DNA from: JBDKTK01 sp039680225 | GTDB taxonomy: Bacteria; Desulfobacterota; Syntrophia; Syntrophales; UBA4778 | Direction: 5' to 3' | Length of the DNA: 5,360 nt | NCBI GenBank assembly: GCA_039680225.1 | Contig: JBDKTK010000145.1 | Span: forward strand, 1-5,360 | In this document: piece by piece, positions 1 to 5,360 of the stretch | How the letters are laid out: each line of letters starts with the position of its first letter | Numbering within the stretch: position 1 is the first letter of the stretch | Translations under genes and position numbers: made by a program | The notes under the pieces: generated by a model | What the model was told of the DNA's origin: nothing | The model's input: only the letters and a program-made list of their open reading frames with translations | The model's database searches: none

Positions 1-103
1 CATTGCGGCCGTCAACCACCCTCCCGACAAAACGGATAATTCTCACATGGGACGTGACTATATGAACTCCATGGCAACTCCTGCTCTTCTTTTTTGGTGA
101 CAA
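1..103. other. Leader region upstream of the ABC operon; no assignable gene
   Basis: No recognisable gene or convincing promoter is visible. On the + strand one frame stays open from position 2 to a TGA at 98-100, about 32 codons, just before the ATG at 104. This could be the 3' tail of an upstream operon gene cut by the window edge, but the residues match no family I know and such a short open frame can occur by chance. The GGTGA at 96-100, three bases before the ATG, is the likely ribosome binding site of the ATPase gene and overlaps that TGA. A GATAAT at 35-40 resembles a -10 box but has no acceptable -35 partner. Confidence 0.3.
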
Positions 104-1033
104 ATGAACCCTGCGCAATCAGCCTACCCTGTAGTCAAAGTGGAAAACCTCACCAAAAAGTTCGGTACATTCACGGCCGTGGACGGGGTTTCGTTTGAAG
201 TAAACCCGGGGGAGTGTTTCGGCATCCTGGGGCCGAACGGGGCGGGGAAGACCTCGACAATCAAGATGATATACGGGTTCTCGCCGATCACGGAGGGGGG
301 CCTGCAGGTCTTCGGGATGGACATCCGGAGAAAGTGGCGGTCCATCCGGGCGCGGATCGGCGTCTGCCACCAGGAGAACAGCCTCGACCCGGAGCTCTCC
401 GTCCTGGAAAACCTCATCGTCTATGCCCGTTTTTTTGACATGGACCGGGCCGTTGCGCGCAGCCGCGCCCTTGAACTGCTTGAACTTATCGCCCTCGACC
501 AGCGGAGGGACTCGCCCGTATCCGAGCTCTCCGGCGGCATGATGCGAAGGCTCGTGCTCGCCCGGGCGCTCATCAACCGCCCCGATATCCTGATCCTGGA
601 CGAGCCCACGACCGGCCTCGACCCGCAGTCGCGCCACCAGATATGGGAACGCCTCGAAAATCTCAGGGCCGAAGGGATTTCCATCCTGCTGACGACCCAT
701 TACATGGACGAGGCCGAGCGCCTGTGCGACCGGCTCATTATAATGGACCACGGCAAAATCCTCGTGGAGGGGGCGCCCGGGGACCTCATCCGGCAATATG
801 CGGGGAGCAATATCATCGAATTCTCAAACCCTGCGGAAGAGGCCAGGGCATACCTGAAAGAGAACCGGATCGCCTGCGAAGACCTGGGCAGCCGGATTAT
901 CACGTACTTCGAAACGCGCGACGACCAGTACCGGACAGTGCGGGACGAGTTCTGCAAGGAGGGCTGCATAATCAGGCTGGCGACCCTGGAGGATGTCTTC
1001 CTGAAGCTGACCGGGCGGGCGTTGCGGGACTAG
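104..1033 (+). CDS. ABC transporter ATP-binding protein, NodI/DrrA-like (ABC-2 exporter)
   Basis: Cytoplasmic ATPase subunit of an ABC-2 type exporter; it hydrolyses ATP to drive the permease encoded next door. The 309-residue protein has the full motif set: Walker A GPNGAGKT at residues 43-50, Q-loop Gln90, signature LSGGM at 142-146, Walker B ILILDEP at 162-168 with catalytic Glu167, D-loop GLD at 171-173, and switch His199 in TTH. After the nucleotide-binding domain comes a roughly 75-residue C-terminal region (from about 232) like that of NodI, DrrA and CcmA-type ATPases. Length is normal for NodI-like proteins. The ATG at 104 is chosen because the family's N-terminal strand (VVKVENLTKKFG) begins ten residues later and a GGTGA lies just upstream. 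The permease gene starts 53 bp after the stop, so the two are probably co-transcribed. The substrate cannot be told from sequence: NodI exports lipo-oligosaccharides and DrrA exports drugs, and no nod or antibiotic genes are present. Confidence 0.95.
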   Translation: MNPAQSAYPVVKVENLTKKFGTFTAVDGVSFEVNPGECFGILGPNGAGKTSTIKMIYGFSPITEGGLQVFGMDIRRKWRSIRARIGVCHQENSLDPELSVLENLIVYARFFDMDRAVARSRALELLELIALDQRRDSPVSELSGGMMRRLVLARALINRPDILILDEPTTGLDPQSRHQIWERLENLRAEGISILLTTHYMDEAERLCDRLIIMDHGKILVEGAPGDLIRQYAGSNIIEFSNPAEEARAYLKENRIACEDLGSRIITYFETRDDQYRTVRDEFCKEGCIIRLATLEDVFLKLTGRALRD

Positions 1034-1086
1034 ATTAATTTCAAATTTGAAATTTCAGATTTCAGATTAAATTTAAGGTTTTCCCG
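1034..1086. repeat. AT-rich spacer with 18-bp perfect palindrome and tandem heptamers
   Basis: The spacer between ATPase and permease is strikingly AT-rich against its GC-rich surroundings. It holds a perfect palindrome AATTTCAAATTTGAAATT at 1037-1054, followed by two tandem copies of ATTTCAG at 1052-1065. The 12-base word GATTTCAGATTA at 1058-1069 occurs again at 1871-1882, immediately after the permease stop. The permease ribosome binding site (AAGGT, 1075-1079, seven bases before the ATG) lies at the downstream end. Possible roles are a regulator binding site, an mRNA stem between two cistrons, or a copy of a dispersed intergenic repeat. Function is not established. Confidence 0.6.
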
Positions 1087-1869
1087 ATGATCGTACACGG
1101 TATTTCAAAGAGGTTTGCCAGGGTCTGGGAGCGCAATCTCACGGTATACCGGAAAAACTGGAAAGTGAGTTTCCTCCCTCCCCTGCTTGAACCGCTTTTT
1201 TACCTGCTCGCCTTCGGCGTAGGCCTGAGCGCGCTTGTGGGGGACGTCCCTTACGAGGGCCGGCAGATTTCGTATATACAGTTCATCGCTCCGGCCCTGA
1301 TCTCCGTCACGATCATGTACAACGCCTTTTTCGAAACTACCTACTCGTCTTATGTGAGAATGTATTACCAGAAGACTTTCGACGCCATGATGTCCACGCC
1401 GCTGTCGCTCGAAGAGATCATCACGGGAGAGATATTCTGGGGGGCGACAAAGTCCGTTATCGCCTCAACCATAATGCTTGCCGTGATCAGCGCCTTCGGC
1501 CTCATCAGCTTTCCCGGGGGTCTTCTGATCCTGCCGCTCGCTTTCCTCGGCGGGCTGGCGTTCGGGTCGGTCGGGATGCTCTTCACCGGCATGGTCGCCA
1601 ACATCGACCAGTTCAACCTGCCCATCTTTCTGCTCGTCACGCCGATGTTCCTTTTCAGCGGGACGTTCTTCCCGCTCGACACTCTCCCCGAATGGGCGCG
1701 CCGGCTGGCCCTCATCCTGCCGCTCACCCACCTGGTAGAGATCGTCAGGCCCCTGAGCTTCGGAGAGCTCCGGGCGGCGCAGGCCTGGAACTTCGCCTAT
1801 CTCGCCTGTTTCACCCTGATTTTTTTCTTCTGGGCAATCCACAAGATGAGGATCAGGCTGATCAAGTAA
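1087..1869 (+). CDS. ABC-2 type transporter permease, NodJ-like
   Basis: Inner-membrane subunit of the exporter, expected to pair with the preceding ATPase (two permeases plus two ATPases in the usual ABC-2 arrangement). The 260-residue protein has a basic, cytoplasmic N-terminus and about six hydrophobic segments at roughly residues 28-50, 64-84, 118-140, 144-168, 176-196 and 234-252. It ends in a positively charged tail (KMRIRLIK). The stretch FLFSGTFFPLDTLPEW at 188-203 is a hallmark of the ABC-2/NodJ/DrrB permease family, and the length fits NodJ (about 260 residues). Start: ATG at 1087 with AAGGT seven bases upstream. It lies 53 bp after the ATPase stop on the same strand, so it is the second gene of the operon. 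Nothing in the sequence fixes the substrate; lipid-linked saccharides or a hydrophobic small molecule are possibilities by family only. Confidence 0.93.
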   Translation: MIVHGISKRFARVWERNLTVYRKNWKVSFLPPLLEPLFYLLAFGVGLSALVGDVPYEGRQISYIQFIAPALISVTIMYNAFFETTYSSYVRMYYQKTFDAMMSTPLSLEEIITGEIFWGATKSVIASTIMLAVISAFGLISFPGGLLILPLAFLGGLAFGSVGMLFTGMVANIDQFNLPIFLLVTPMFLFSGTFFPLDTLPEWARRLALILPLTHLVEIVRPLSFGELRAAQAWNFAYLACFTLIFFFWAIHKMRIRLIK

Positions 1870-1870
1870 A

Positions 1871-1882
1871 GATTTCAGATTA
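1871..1882 (+). repeat. Second copy of 12-bp word GATTTCAGATTA
   Basis: This exact 12-base copy of the word at 1058-1069 begins two bases after the permease stop codon. The two copies therefore bracket the permease gene. Only the 12-base core and a few flanking A/T bases are shared; the palindrome seen at the first site is absent here. It may be a remnant of a dispersed AT-rich intergenic repeat. Confidence 0.5.
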
Positions 1883-1934
1883 GAAAAAATGGGGAAACTC
1901 CAAAGGCATTCTGAAGTCGTGCCGGCGGGGCCGC

Positions 1935-1952
1935 GGTGTAACCGGTATCACC
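1935..1952. promoter_or_regulatory. Interrupted dyad upstream of the AAA ATPase gene
   Basis: The 18 bases GGTGTAACCGGTATCACC form a dyad with 14 of 18 positions symmetric: outer arms GGTG/CACC and a central ACCGGT palindrome. The length and symmetry resemble a binding site for a dimeric repressor or activator. It lies about 130 bp before the AAA ATPase start and just upstream of the candidate promoter, a position compatible with activation. No regulator gene is visible in the window, so this is a shape-based call only. Confidence 0.3.
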
Positions 1953-1963
1953 AAAAGTAATCT

Positions 1964-1991
1964 TTGTGATTATGAATTATTGCATCATGAT
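1964..1991 (+). promoter_or_regulatory. Weak sigma-70-like promoter candidate for the AAA/TPR unit
   Basis: A TTGTGA at 1964-1969 (4 of 6 to TTGACA) is separated by 16 bases from CATGAT at 1986-1991 (4 of 6 to TATAAT). The surrounding 1953-2035 is clearly richer in A and T than the flanking genes, as expected of a promoter region. The 211-bp gap after the permease suggests that the AAA/TPR unit has its own promoter. Each box is poor, so the exact location is uncertain. No sigma-54 type GG/GC pair was found. Confidence 0.22.
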
Positions 1992-2036
1992 TTAAAGCAT
2001 GTTAGCGCTGATCTACAAAACTTCAATTATCCGATT

Positions 2037-2048
2037 ATCGGCGCCGAT
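2037..2048. promoter_or_regulatory. 12-bp perfect palindrome ATCGGCGCCGAT
   Basis: This perfect 12-base palindrome ends 32 bases before the AAA ATPase start codon and 19 bases before its ribosome binding site (GGAGGTG, 2068-2074). If transcription starts near 2000, the palindrome would lie in the 5' leader, where it could be an operator or a small RNA stem. A 12-base palindrome in a spacer of this size is uncommon but can arise by chance. Confidence 0.25.
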
Positions 2049-2080
2049 GAGTCCTGCGGGCCGGCCGGGAGGTGTGAGCC

Positions 2081-3338
2081 ATGTATTACGAGTATTGGGG
2101 CCTGAACAAGCCGCCTTTTGACAATGTCCCGGACCCTTCAATGTACGTCGACTGCCATGGCTCTCCCGAGAATGCGGTAACCGAGACCCTTTTCGCCGTC
2201 AGAGAGGGCAATGAATGCATCGTCGTCATTTACGGCGAAGCGGGCGTGGGGAAAACCCTTTCCATGCGAAAGGTGATCGACCTGCTCGACCCGGACAAAT
2301 ACAGGACTGCCTTTATTGCCAACCCCGGGATCCAATTTCTGCAGATGCTCAGGGAAATTATCATCCAGCTTACGGGAGAACCCTGCGAATTGAAAAAAAA
2401 AGGCAGACCTCCTGGCAAAGCTGAATCGAATAATTTTCCAGAACCACGACGAGGGCAGGAAAGTCCTGATTTTCCTTGATGAAGCGAATTCCCTCAGTCC
2501 TTTAAGCATGGAAAGCCTGCGGCTGCTTACGAATATCCAGAAGGATGAAAGAAACCCCTTCACGATTGTGCTGGCCGGGACCAACGGGCTCGCGCGCAGG
2601 CTCGAACACCCCAGGAGGGAAAACCTCTTCCAGCGCGTGGGTGTCTGCTGCCGCCTGGAAAAAATCCCAAGCCGGGATGATGCGCGGAAATATATCGATG
2701 CCAGGCTCCGGCTTGCCGGCGCGAACAGGGAAATATTTACCCCGGGCGCCTACGATGCAATATGGGAGCATTCCGGCAGCGGGGTGCCGCGCCTTATTAA
2801 CAAAATGGCCAAATTGTGCCTGAAAACAGGAGAGGCCTGCGGCCTGGAAATGGTGACAGGCGAGATCGTTGAACAGGTCGCGCTGAGGTTTGCCAGGGCC
2901 GGCGAGCCGGTATTGCCGCAGAGAAGGGCCCGGCATGAAGCAGCTGATGATGATAGCAGCCGGAGCGCGCTTCCGGAGAATGTGCCGGGGCCGGAAAGTG
3001 CAGGCGCGTGTCATGACGAGGCAGAGGCCAAGCCGGACCCGGACGGCGAAACGGGGACCGGTTGTCCGCCTGGTCCGGGGATGATGATAGATTTTGAAGG
3101 CTGCCCCATCCTTGTGGATTTAACTCCGGTGCAGTTAATGGACGCAAAAACATCAGGAAAGGAAGTACGCCTGAAGATCGCCGGGGCGGCAGCCGCTCAG
3201 GTGATGAAAGCTGTTCCGGTCCTGGGCACCTCCCTGAAATCGGACCCGATCGCGGTCTGGAGCTCGCTGCGAGACAGAATATTCAAGAAGATGGAATCCG
3301 AATTCGGGTCGAGTGACGATTCAGGAGACCGCGAATGA
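2081..3338 (+). CDS. ExeA/GspA/MshM-like AAA ATPase, frame interrupted at an A9 run
   Basis: ExeA-type AAA ATPases energise assembly of type II secretion or type IV pilus-like envelope machines. The start, ATG at 2081 with a strong GGAGGTG at 2068-2074, gives the family's typical opening (MYYEYWGLNKPPFDNVPDPS). Walker A GEAGVGKT is at residues 52-59. The first frame then ends at a TGA at 2477-2479, and the rest lies in the +1 frame, which is open from 2394 to the stop at 3338. Removing one A from the nine at 2393-2401 joins the halves into 418 residues. The joined protein has Walker B VLIFLDE at 128-134, a sensor-1-like stretch VLAGTNG at 164-169 (Asn168), an ExeA-like arginine stretch (about 178-185), and the lid motif GVPRLIN at 234-240. 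An acidic, Gly/Pro-rich linker (about 277-332) leads to an unrecognised C-terminal region (333-418). Unlike ExeA, no membrane helix or peptidoglycan-binding domain is seen. The TPR gene overlaps the stop by 4 bp. The gene is either a working gene with a sequence error or slippage site, or a recent pseudogene. Confidence 0.85.
2393..2401 (+). other. Run of nine A's at the frame break of the AAA ATPase
   Basis: The A9 run follows codons Glu-Leu and is read as three lysines in the first frame. Translation past it in that frame gives a non-family, Pro/Gly-rich tail and a stop at 2479. With eight A's the same region reads Glu-Leu-Lys-Lys-Lys-Ala-Asp-Leu-Leu and runs straight into Walker B. The second frame has a TGA at 2391-2393, directly before the run, so the switch must happen inside or after it. 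Net change needed is +1 (or -2). A runs of nine are known sites of RNA polymerase slippage in bacteria and also of homopolymer sequencing errors; the sequence alone cannot separate these. Confidence 0.85.
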
Positions 3339-4054
3339 ACGCCAAAGAAACCGCCATGAAATGGTTCGCCGCCGGATGCCGCTATGAGATCATGAATTCT
3401 CCCGATCAGGCGAGCGAGGCATACCGCCAGGCCATCAAGGCCGATTCCTCAATTATTCCCGCTCACGTGAACCTGGGATTCATTTGCCTGAGGAGCGGCG
3501 ATTTCGACTCGGCATTCAAATTCTTCAGCAGGGCGGCGGCCCTGCAGCCCGATAACCCGGAGGCCCTGAACAACCTGGGTTATATCTATGAAAAGCTCGA
3601 AAGGCTCGGGAACGCAAAGCAGATGTACAAGAAAGCCCTCACCCTTGATCCGGCAAACCTGGAAGCGCTGATCAACCTGGCCAATGTATCGGAACTGGAA
3701 GGAGATTATTTCGGCGCTGTCCGTCAATATAAAAAAGCCATGGAAATCACCCCCGAAGCGACGGCGCCCCACTACTGCCTGGCCTTCCTTTACGAACGCT
3801 ACGACATGTTCGATGAGGCGGCAGCCCAGTACGAGGAGGTTCTTGATATAAACCCGCTTCATACAAAGGCGGCTTTCAACCTCGCCAACCTCAATCTCCA
3901 ACTGGGGCAATTTGAAAAGGCGGCCGGGCTTTTTGAGCGGGTGCTGGAGATCGACCCGGACAACGAAGATGCCTGGAACGGGTTGGGAATGACTTATGAA
4001 AACCTTGACGGCATGAAAGGACGCGGGGTCCTCCGCAGGCTCGACTATCTCTAA
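3335..4054 (+). CDS. Tetratricopeptide (TPR) repeat protein, C-terminus possibly frame-broken
   Basis: TPR arrays form helical scaffolds for protein-protein contacts. The 239-residue product is almost wholly TPR: six 34-residue repeats at roughly residues 8-41, 42-75, 76-109, 110-143, 144-177 and 178-211, with the usual pattern (for example ALNNLGYIYEKL, then A-x3-Y-x2-AL, then a helix-ending Pro). A seventh begins at 212 (DAWNGLGMTYENL) but stops after its first helix, and the last 14 residues do not resemble a TPR. No signal peptide or membrane helix is seen, so it is probably cytoplasmic. Start: ATG at 3335 overlaps the TGA of the AAA gene (ATGA) with AGGAG at 3323-3327, a sign of translational coupling. 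The ATPase plus TPR pairing recalls mshM-mshN of the MSHA pilus, but it is generic enough that the partner machine stays unknown. Confidence 0.88.
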   Translation: MNAKETAMKWFAAGCRYEIMNSPDQASEAYRQAIKADSSIIPAHVNLGFICLRSGDFDSAFKFFSRAAALQPDNPEALNNLGYIYEKLERLGNAKQMYKKALTLDPANLEALINLANVSELEGDYFGAVRQYKKAMEITPEATAPHYCLAFLYERYDMFDEAAAQYEEVLDINPLHTKAAFNLANLNLQLGQFEKAAGLFERVLEIDPDNEDAWNGLGMTYENLDGMKGRGVLRRLDYL

Positions 4055-4149
4055 AGCGGACTGCTGCAAGCGCTCATCTGTGCAAACCGGGCTATAAGTA
4101 TTTTCAACAGTGCTCAAAGTATGTTCTTGAATTAAGACTTCGCAGATGA
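4009..4149 (+). pseudogene. Possible out-of-frame continuation of the TPR gene
   Basis: The -1 frame relative to the TPR gene is open from 4009 to a TGA at 4147-4149. Switching at about 4009 would change the tail to ENLDRHER, a better match to the turn and second helix of TPR repeat seven than ENLDGMKG. The same frame later reads KPGYKYFQQCSKYVLELR, which looks like a final amphipathic helix. The stretch between (about 4021-4080) is Pro/Arg-rich and a poor TPR match, so a single lost base (for example one C near 4009) does not restore a perfect repeat. This may be a decayed 3' end or coincidence. Confidence 0.3.
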
Positions 4150-4207
4150 TACGCTCCTGTCAAGAGAAGCGGTCAGATATTTACCAAACCTCAACCCAAG
4201 GATTCCC

Positions 4208-4486
4208 ATGCTCCGGCAAATCGCGATATTTTTGCTGGTCCCGATCCTGACAATCCCGGGGATTTTCCCCGACGACATTTCGCCCTGTTCTTTATCGTTC
4301 GTTCCCGCCCAGCTGTCTCCCGACAGCAATTACGATCCGGATAGAAATATTGCCGATGCCGCCCGGACGATAGTTGTTCAAATCATACTCGTTATCACTT
4401 TTTTAATTTCATCTCTTTATTTCATACCAAGGCAGGAGCTGCCGGTCTTTTCGCTTGGCGGCAGGGACCCTCCTTTTTCCCGGTAA
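4208..4486 (+). CDS. Small hypothetical membrane protein
   Basis: I do not recognise this 92-residue product. It starts with a hydrophobic segment at residues 2-20 (after Met-Leu-Arg-Gln) that could be a signal peptide or anchor. A polar, Pro/Asp-rich middle follows, then a clear membrane helix at about 54-73 (TIVVQIILVITFLISSLYFI), and a short basic tail rich in Pro and Gly. The ATG at 4208 has AAGGA at 4198-4202, five bases upstream. The same frame is already open from 4136, but no ATG, GTG or TTG lies in that part, so 4208 is the first usable start. It sits 153 bp after the TPR stop on the same strand and could be the last gene of that unit. The two hydrophobic segments and the ribosome binding site favour a real gene; short length and no known family argue for caution. 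Confidence 0.45.
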   Translation: MLRQIAIFLLVPILTIPGIFPDDISPCSLSFVPAQLSPDSNYDPDRNIADAARTIVVQIILVITFLISSLYFIPRQELPVFSLGGRDPPFSR

Positions 4487-4533
4487 CCATTATTTTTGGA
4501 CTCTTCTGCGGACTTTTGTCCTGAAATTTTCGG

Positions 4534-4558
4534 GCGAAGCGGGGGATAAGCGCTTCGC
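4534..4558. terminator. Stem-loop in convergent spacer, no U-tract
   Basis: GCGAAGCG (4534-4541) and CGCTTCGC (4551-4558) form a perfect 8-bp stem with a 9-base loop. It lies between the ends of two converging genes, where a two-way terminator would be expected. On the + strand the stem is followed by TTGAATG, and on the - strand by CCCGAAAATTTC, so neither side has a proper T run. It may be a weak or Rho-assisted terminator, or an mRNA 3' end stabiliser. Confidence 0.35.
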
Positions 4559-4595
4559 TTGAATGAGTGGGTGGATCCTCCTTTTGGATAGGGCC

Positions 4596-4627
4596 CCCGG
4601 GAGCCTCGGCGAAAGCGGAATCCCGGG
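4596..4627 (-). terminator. GC-rich hairpin just after the outer-membrane protein gene
   Basis: CCCGGGA (4596-4602) and TCCCGGG (4621-4627) form a perfect 7-bp stem with an 18-base loop. Read on the - strand it begins seven bases after the stop codon of the barrel gene, a typical terminator position. No T run follows, so classical intrinsic termination is not well supported, and the loop is long. A role in ending or protecting the barrel gene's mRNA is an inference from position. Confidence 0.3.
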
Positions 4628-4634
4628 TTAAATA

Positions 4635-5360
4635 TCAGAATCGGAAGGTCAATCCCGCCAATACCGCAACATCCGTCTCCGGCTCGTTCAATCCGAACTT
4701 GACGCCTGCATCGAAATCGAAAGCTTCAGATATCGAATAGATGAACCCGGCCAGGGCGAAAGCGGGCGCGGTATCTGATTCCCTGTCGGTGTTCCTCTCC
4801 GCCCCGAGATTTGCCAGCATTTTCAAATTCTTCATCACCTTGTATTCGCCCGAAACCGACACGTGCCAGATGTCCGGTGTTTCATCAATCTTGTTTTCGT
4901 TCCGCTTGTAGCCCAGGTTGAAGTTGAATACCCAGGGGGACAGTTCCTTCGTTGCTAGCAGAAATAAACTGCAGCCCGTCCTTCCCGTCCCCAGTTCCTT
5001 TTCCTTGTCACCCGTCGGGAAGGTCACTCCGGGCTTGAGAGCAAGCCCCAGCCCGTCTTTCTCGAAAAAGCGCCACTTCACTTCCAGGGAAAGATCGGAA
5101 AAACCGTCGGCGCTCGAGACATCATCCCCGCATTCGCTTCTTTTCCATTGATAGGGGACCGTGAATACGAGATCGGTGTTGTCCAGGACTCCAAAGGTCA
5201 CGGCGGTTTTGAGCTCTGCCTCCCTGTTCCTGGAGGCCGTATCGATCCCCGCCGGATCTGGGAAATGATTCCTGTCGAAATCGTATTCGCCCAATACCTC
5301 GATCTGCGATTTGCCCTTGCCCTGGGTCCCGGAATCATCGCTGATCAGGGGGTGGGCCGC
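4635..5360 (-). CDS. Beta-barrel outer-membrane protein, phenol MetA-degradation family type (5' end outside window)
   Basis: The visible part is 241 residues, read on the - strand from the right edge to a TGA at 4635-4637. It opens with AAHPLISDDSGTQGKG, which I recognise as the motif near the mature N-terminus of the family often named 'transporter' or 'MetA-pathway of phenol degradation'; a signal peptide should lie just outside. Alternating polar/hydrophobic strands follow, with TVPYQWKR, LKPGVTFPTGDKE and FNLGYKRNE as typical hairpin segments, and the protein ends in GLTFRF, whose final Phe is the usual signal for insertion of outer-membrane barrels. A TTG at 5294 would also give an open frame, but it falls inside the conserved region (VLGEYDFD), so it is not the start. 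Despite the family name, a role in phenol breakdown is not shown; such barrels are presumed channels or sensors of uncharacterised solutes. It converges with the genes to its left and is probably in a separate transcription unit. Confidence 0.85.
   Translation of the reverse strand, partial: AAHPLISDDSGTQGKGKSQIEVLGEYDFDRNHFPDPAGIDTASRNREAELKTAVTFGVLDNTDLVFTVPYQWKRSECGDDVSSADGFSDLSLEVKWRFFEKDGLGLALKPGVTFPTGDKEKELGTGRTGCSLFLLATKELSPWVFNFNLGYKRNENKIDETPDIWHVSVSGEYKVMKNLKMLANLGAERNTDRESDTAPAFALAGFIYSISEAFDFDAGVKFGLNEPETDVAVLAGLTFRF

Noticed and set aside
35..40. GATAAT as a -10 box for the ABC operon
   Set aside because: No acceptable -35 hexamer lies 16-18 bases upstream, and one hexamer alone is not evidence.
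119..796. Long - strand open frame (225 codons) opposite the ABC ATPase
   Set aside because: It is the antisense shadow of a clearly functional, GC-rich ATPase gene. Its residues are Pro/Arg/Glu-rich with no domain or ribosome binding site.
104..1869. Nodulation factor exporter (nodI/nodJ) assignment
   Set aside because: The proteins are NodI/NodJ-like in family, but no nod genes or nod-box are present, and many non-rhizobial exporters share this similarity. Gene symbols are therefore left blank.
2502..3014. - strand open frame (170 codons) opposite the AAA ATPase
   Set aside because: It is antisense to the Walker B, sensor and lid region of a conserved ATPase, with no independent signal.
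3449..4117. Long - strand open frame (222 codons) opposite the TPR gene
   Set aside because: The + strand encodes six good TPR repeats here. The antisense frame reflects their periodic codon pattern and resembles no family.
4510..4521. GGAC-TTTT-GTCC mini-hairpin after the small membrane gene
   Set aside because: A 4-bp stem is too short for a terminator and no T run follows it directly.
1..5360. Mobile element, CRISPR array, tRNA or rRNA
   Set aside because: No transposase or integrase motifs, terminal inverted repeats, spaced direct repeats, or cloverleaf/rRNA sequences were seen on either strand.

Overview
The window is typical bacterial DNA: dense genes, moderately high GC, and clear Shine-Dalgarno sites. 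An outer-membrane beta-barrel gene points to a Gram-negative (diderm) organism. The combination of a NodI/NodJ-like ABC-2 exporter, an ExeA/MshM-like AAA ATPase paired with a TPR gene, and a 'MetA-pathway of phenol degradation' type barrel suggests a Desulfobacterota (deltaproteobacterial) or Nitrospirota-like lineage. That placement is an inference from gene style, not from a marker gene.

Layout. Positions 1-103 are a short leader with no assignable gene. Positions 104-1869 hold a two-gene ABC exporter operon on the + strand (ATPase, then membrane permease). Its 53-bp spacer is AT-rich and contains an 18-bp perfect palindrome; a 12-bp word from this spacer recurs just after the permease. Positions 1870-2080 are a 211-bp spacer with two operator-like dyads, a weak promoter candidate and a strong ribosome binding site. 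Positions 2081-4054 hold a second two-gene + strand unit: an ExeA/GspA-type AAA ATPase and a TPR protein whose start overlaps the ATPase stop by 4 bp. The ATPase reading frame is broken by one extra A in a run of nine A's between Walker A and Walker B. The TPR gene ends in the middle of its seventh repeat, with another frame open beyond it. Positions 4208-4486 encode a possible small membrane protein. A short convergent spacer with two hairpins follows. Positions 4635-5360 hold, on the - strand, the 3' portion of a beta-barrel outer-membrane protein that runs off the right edge.

How the genes work together. The ABC pair would form one exporter of unknown substrate. The AAA ATPase plus TPR pair resembles the mshM/mshN and exeA type arrangement that serves type II secretion or type IV pilus-like envelope machines, but no secretin, pilin or assembly ATPase lies in the window, so its partner machine is not visible. 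Nothing links the ABC operon, the AAA/TPR unit and the barrel gene functionally. The most notable feature is the A9 frame break in the AAA gene: it could be a sequencing or assembly error, a recent inactivating mutation, or a transcriptional slippage site. No mobile element, CRISPR array or RNA gene was seen.
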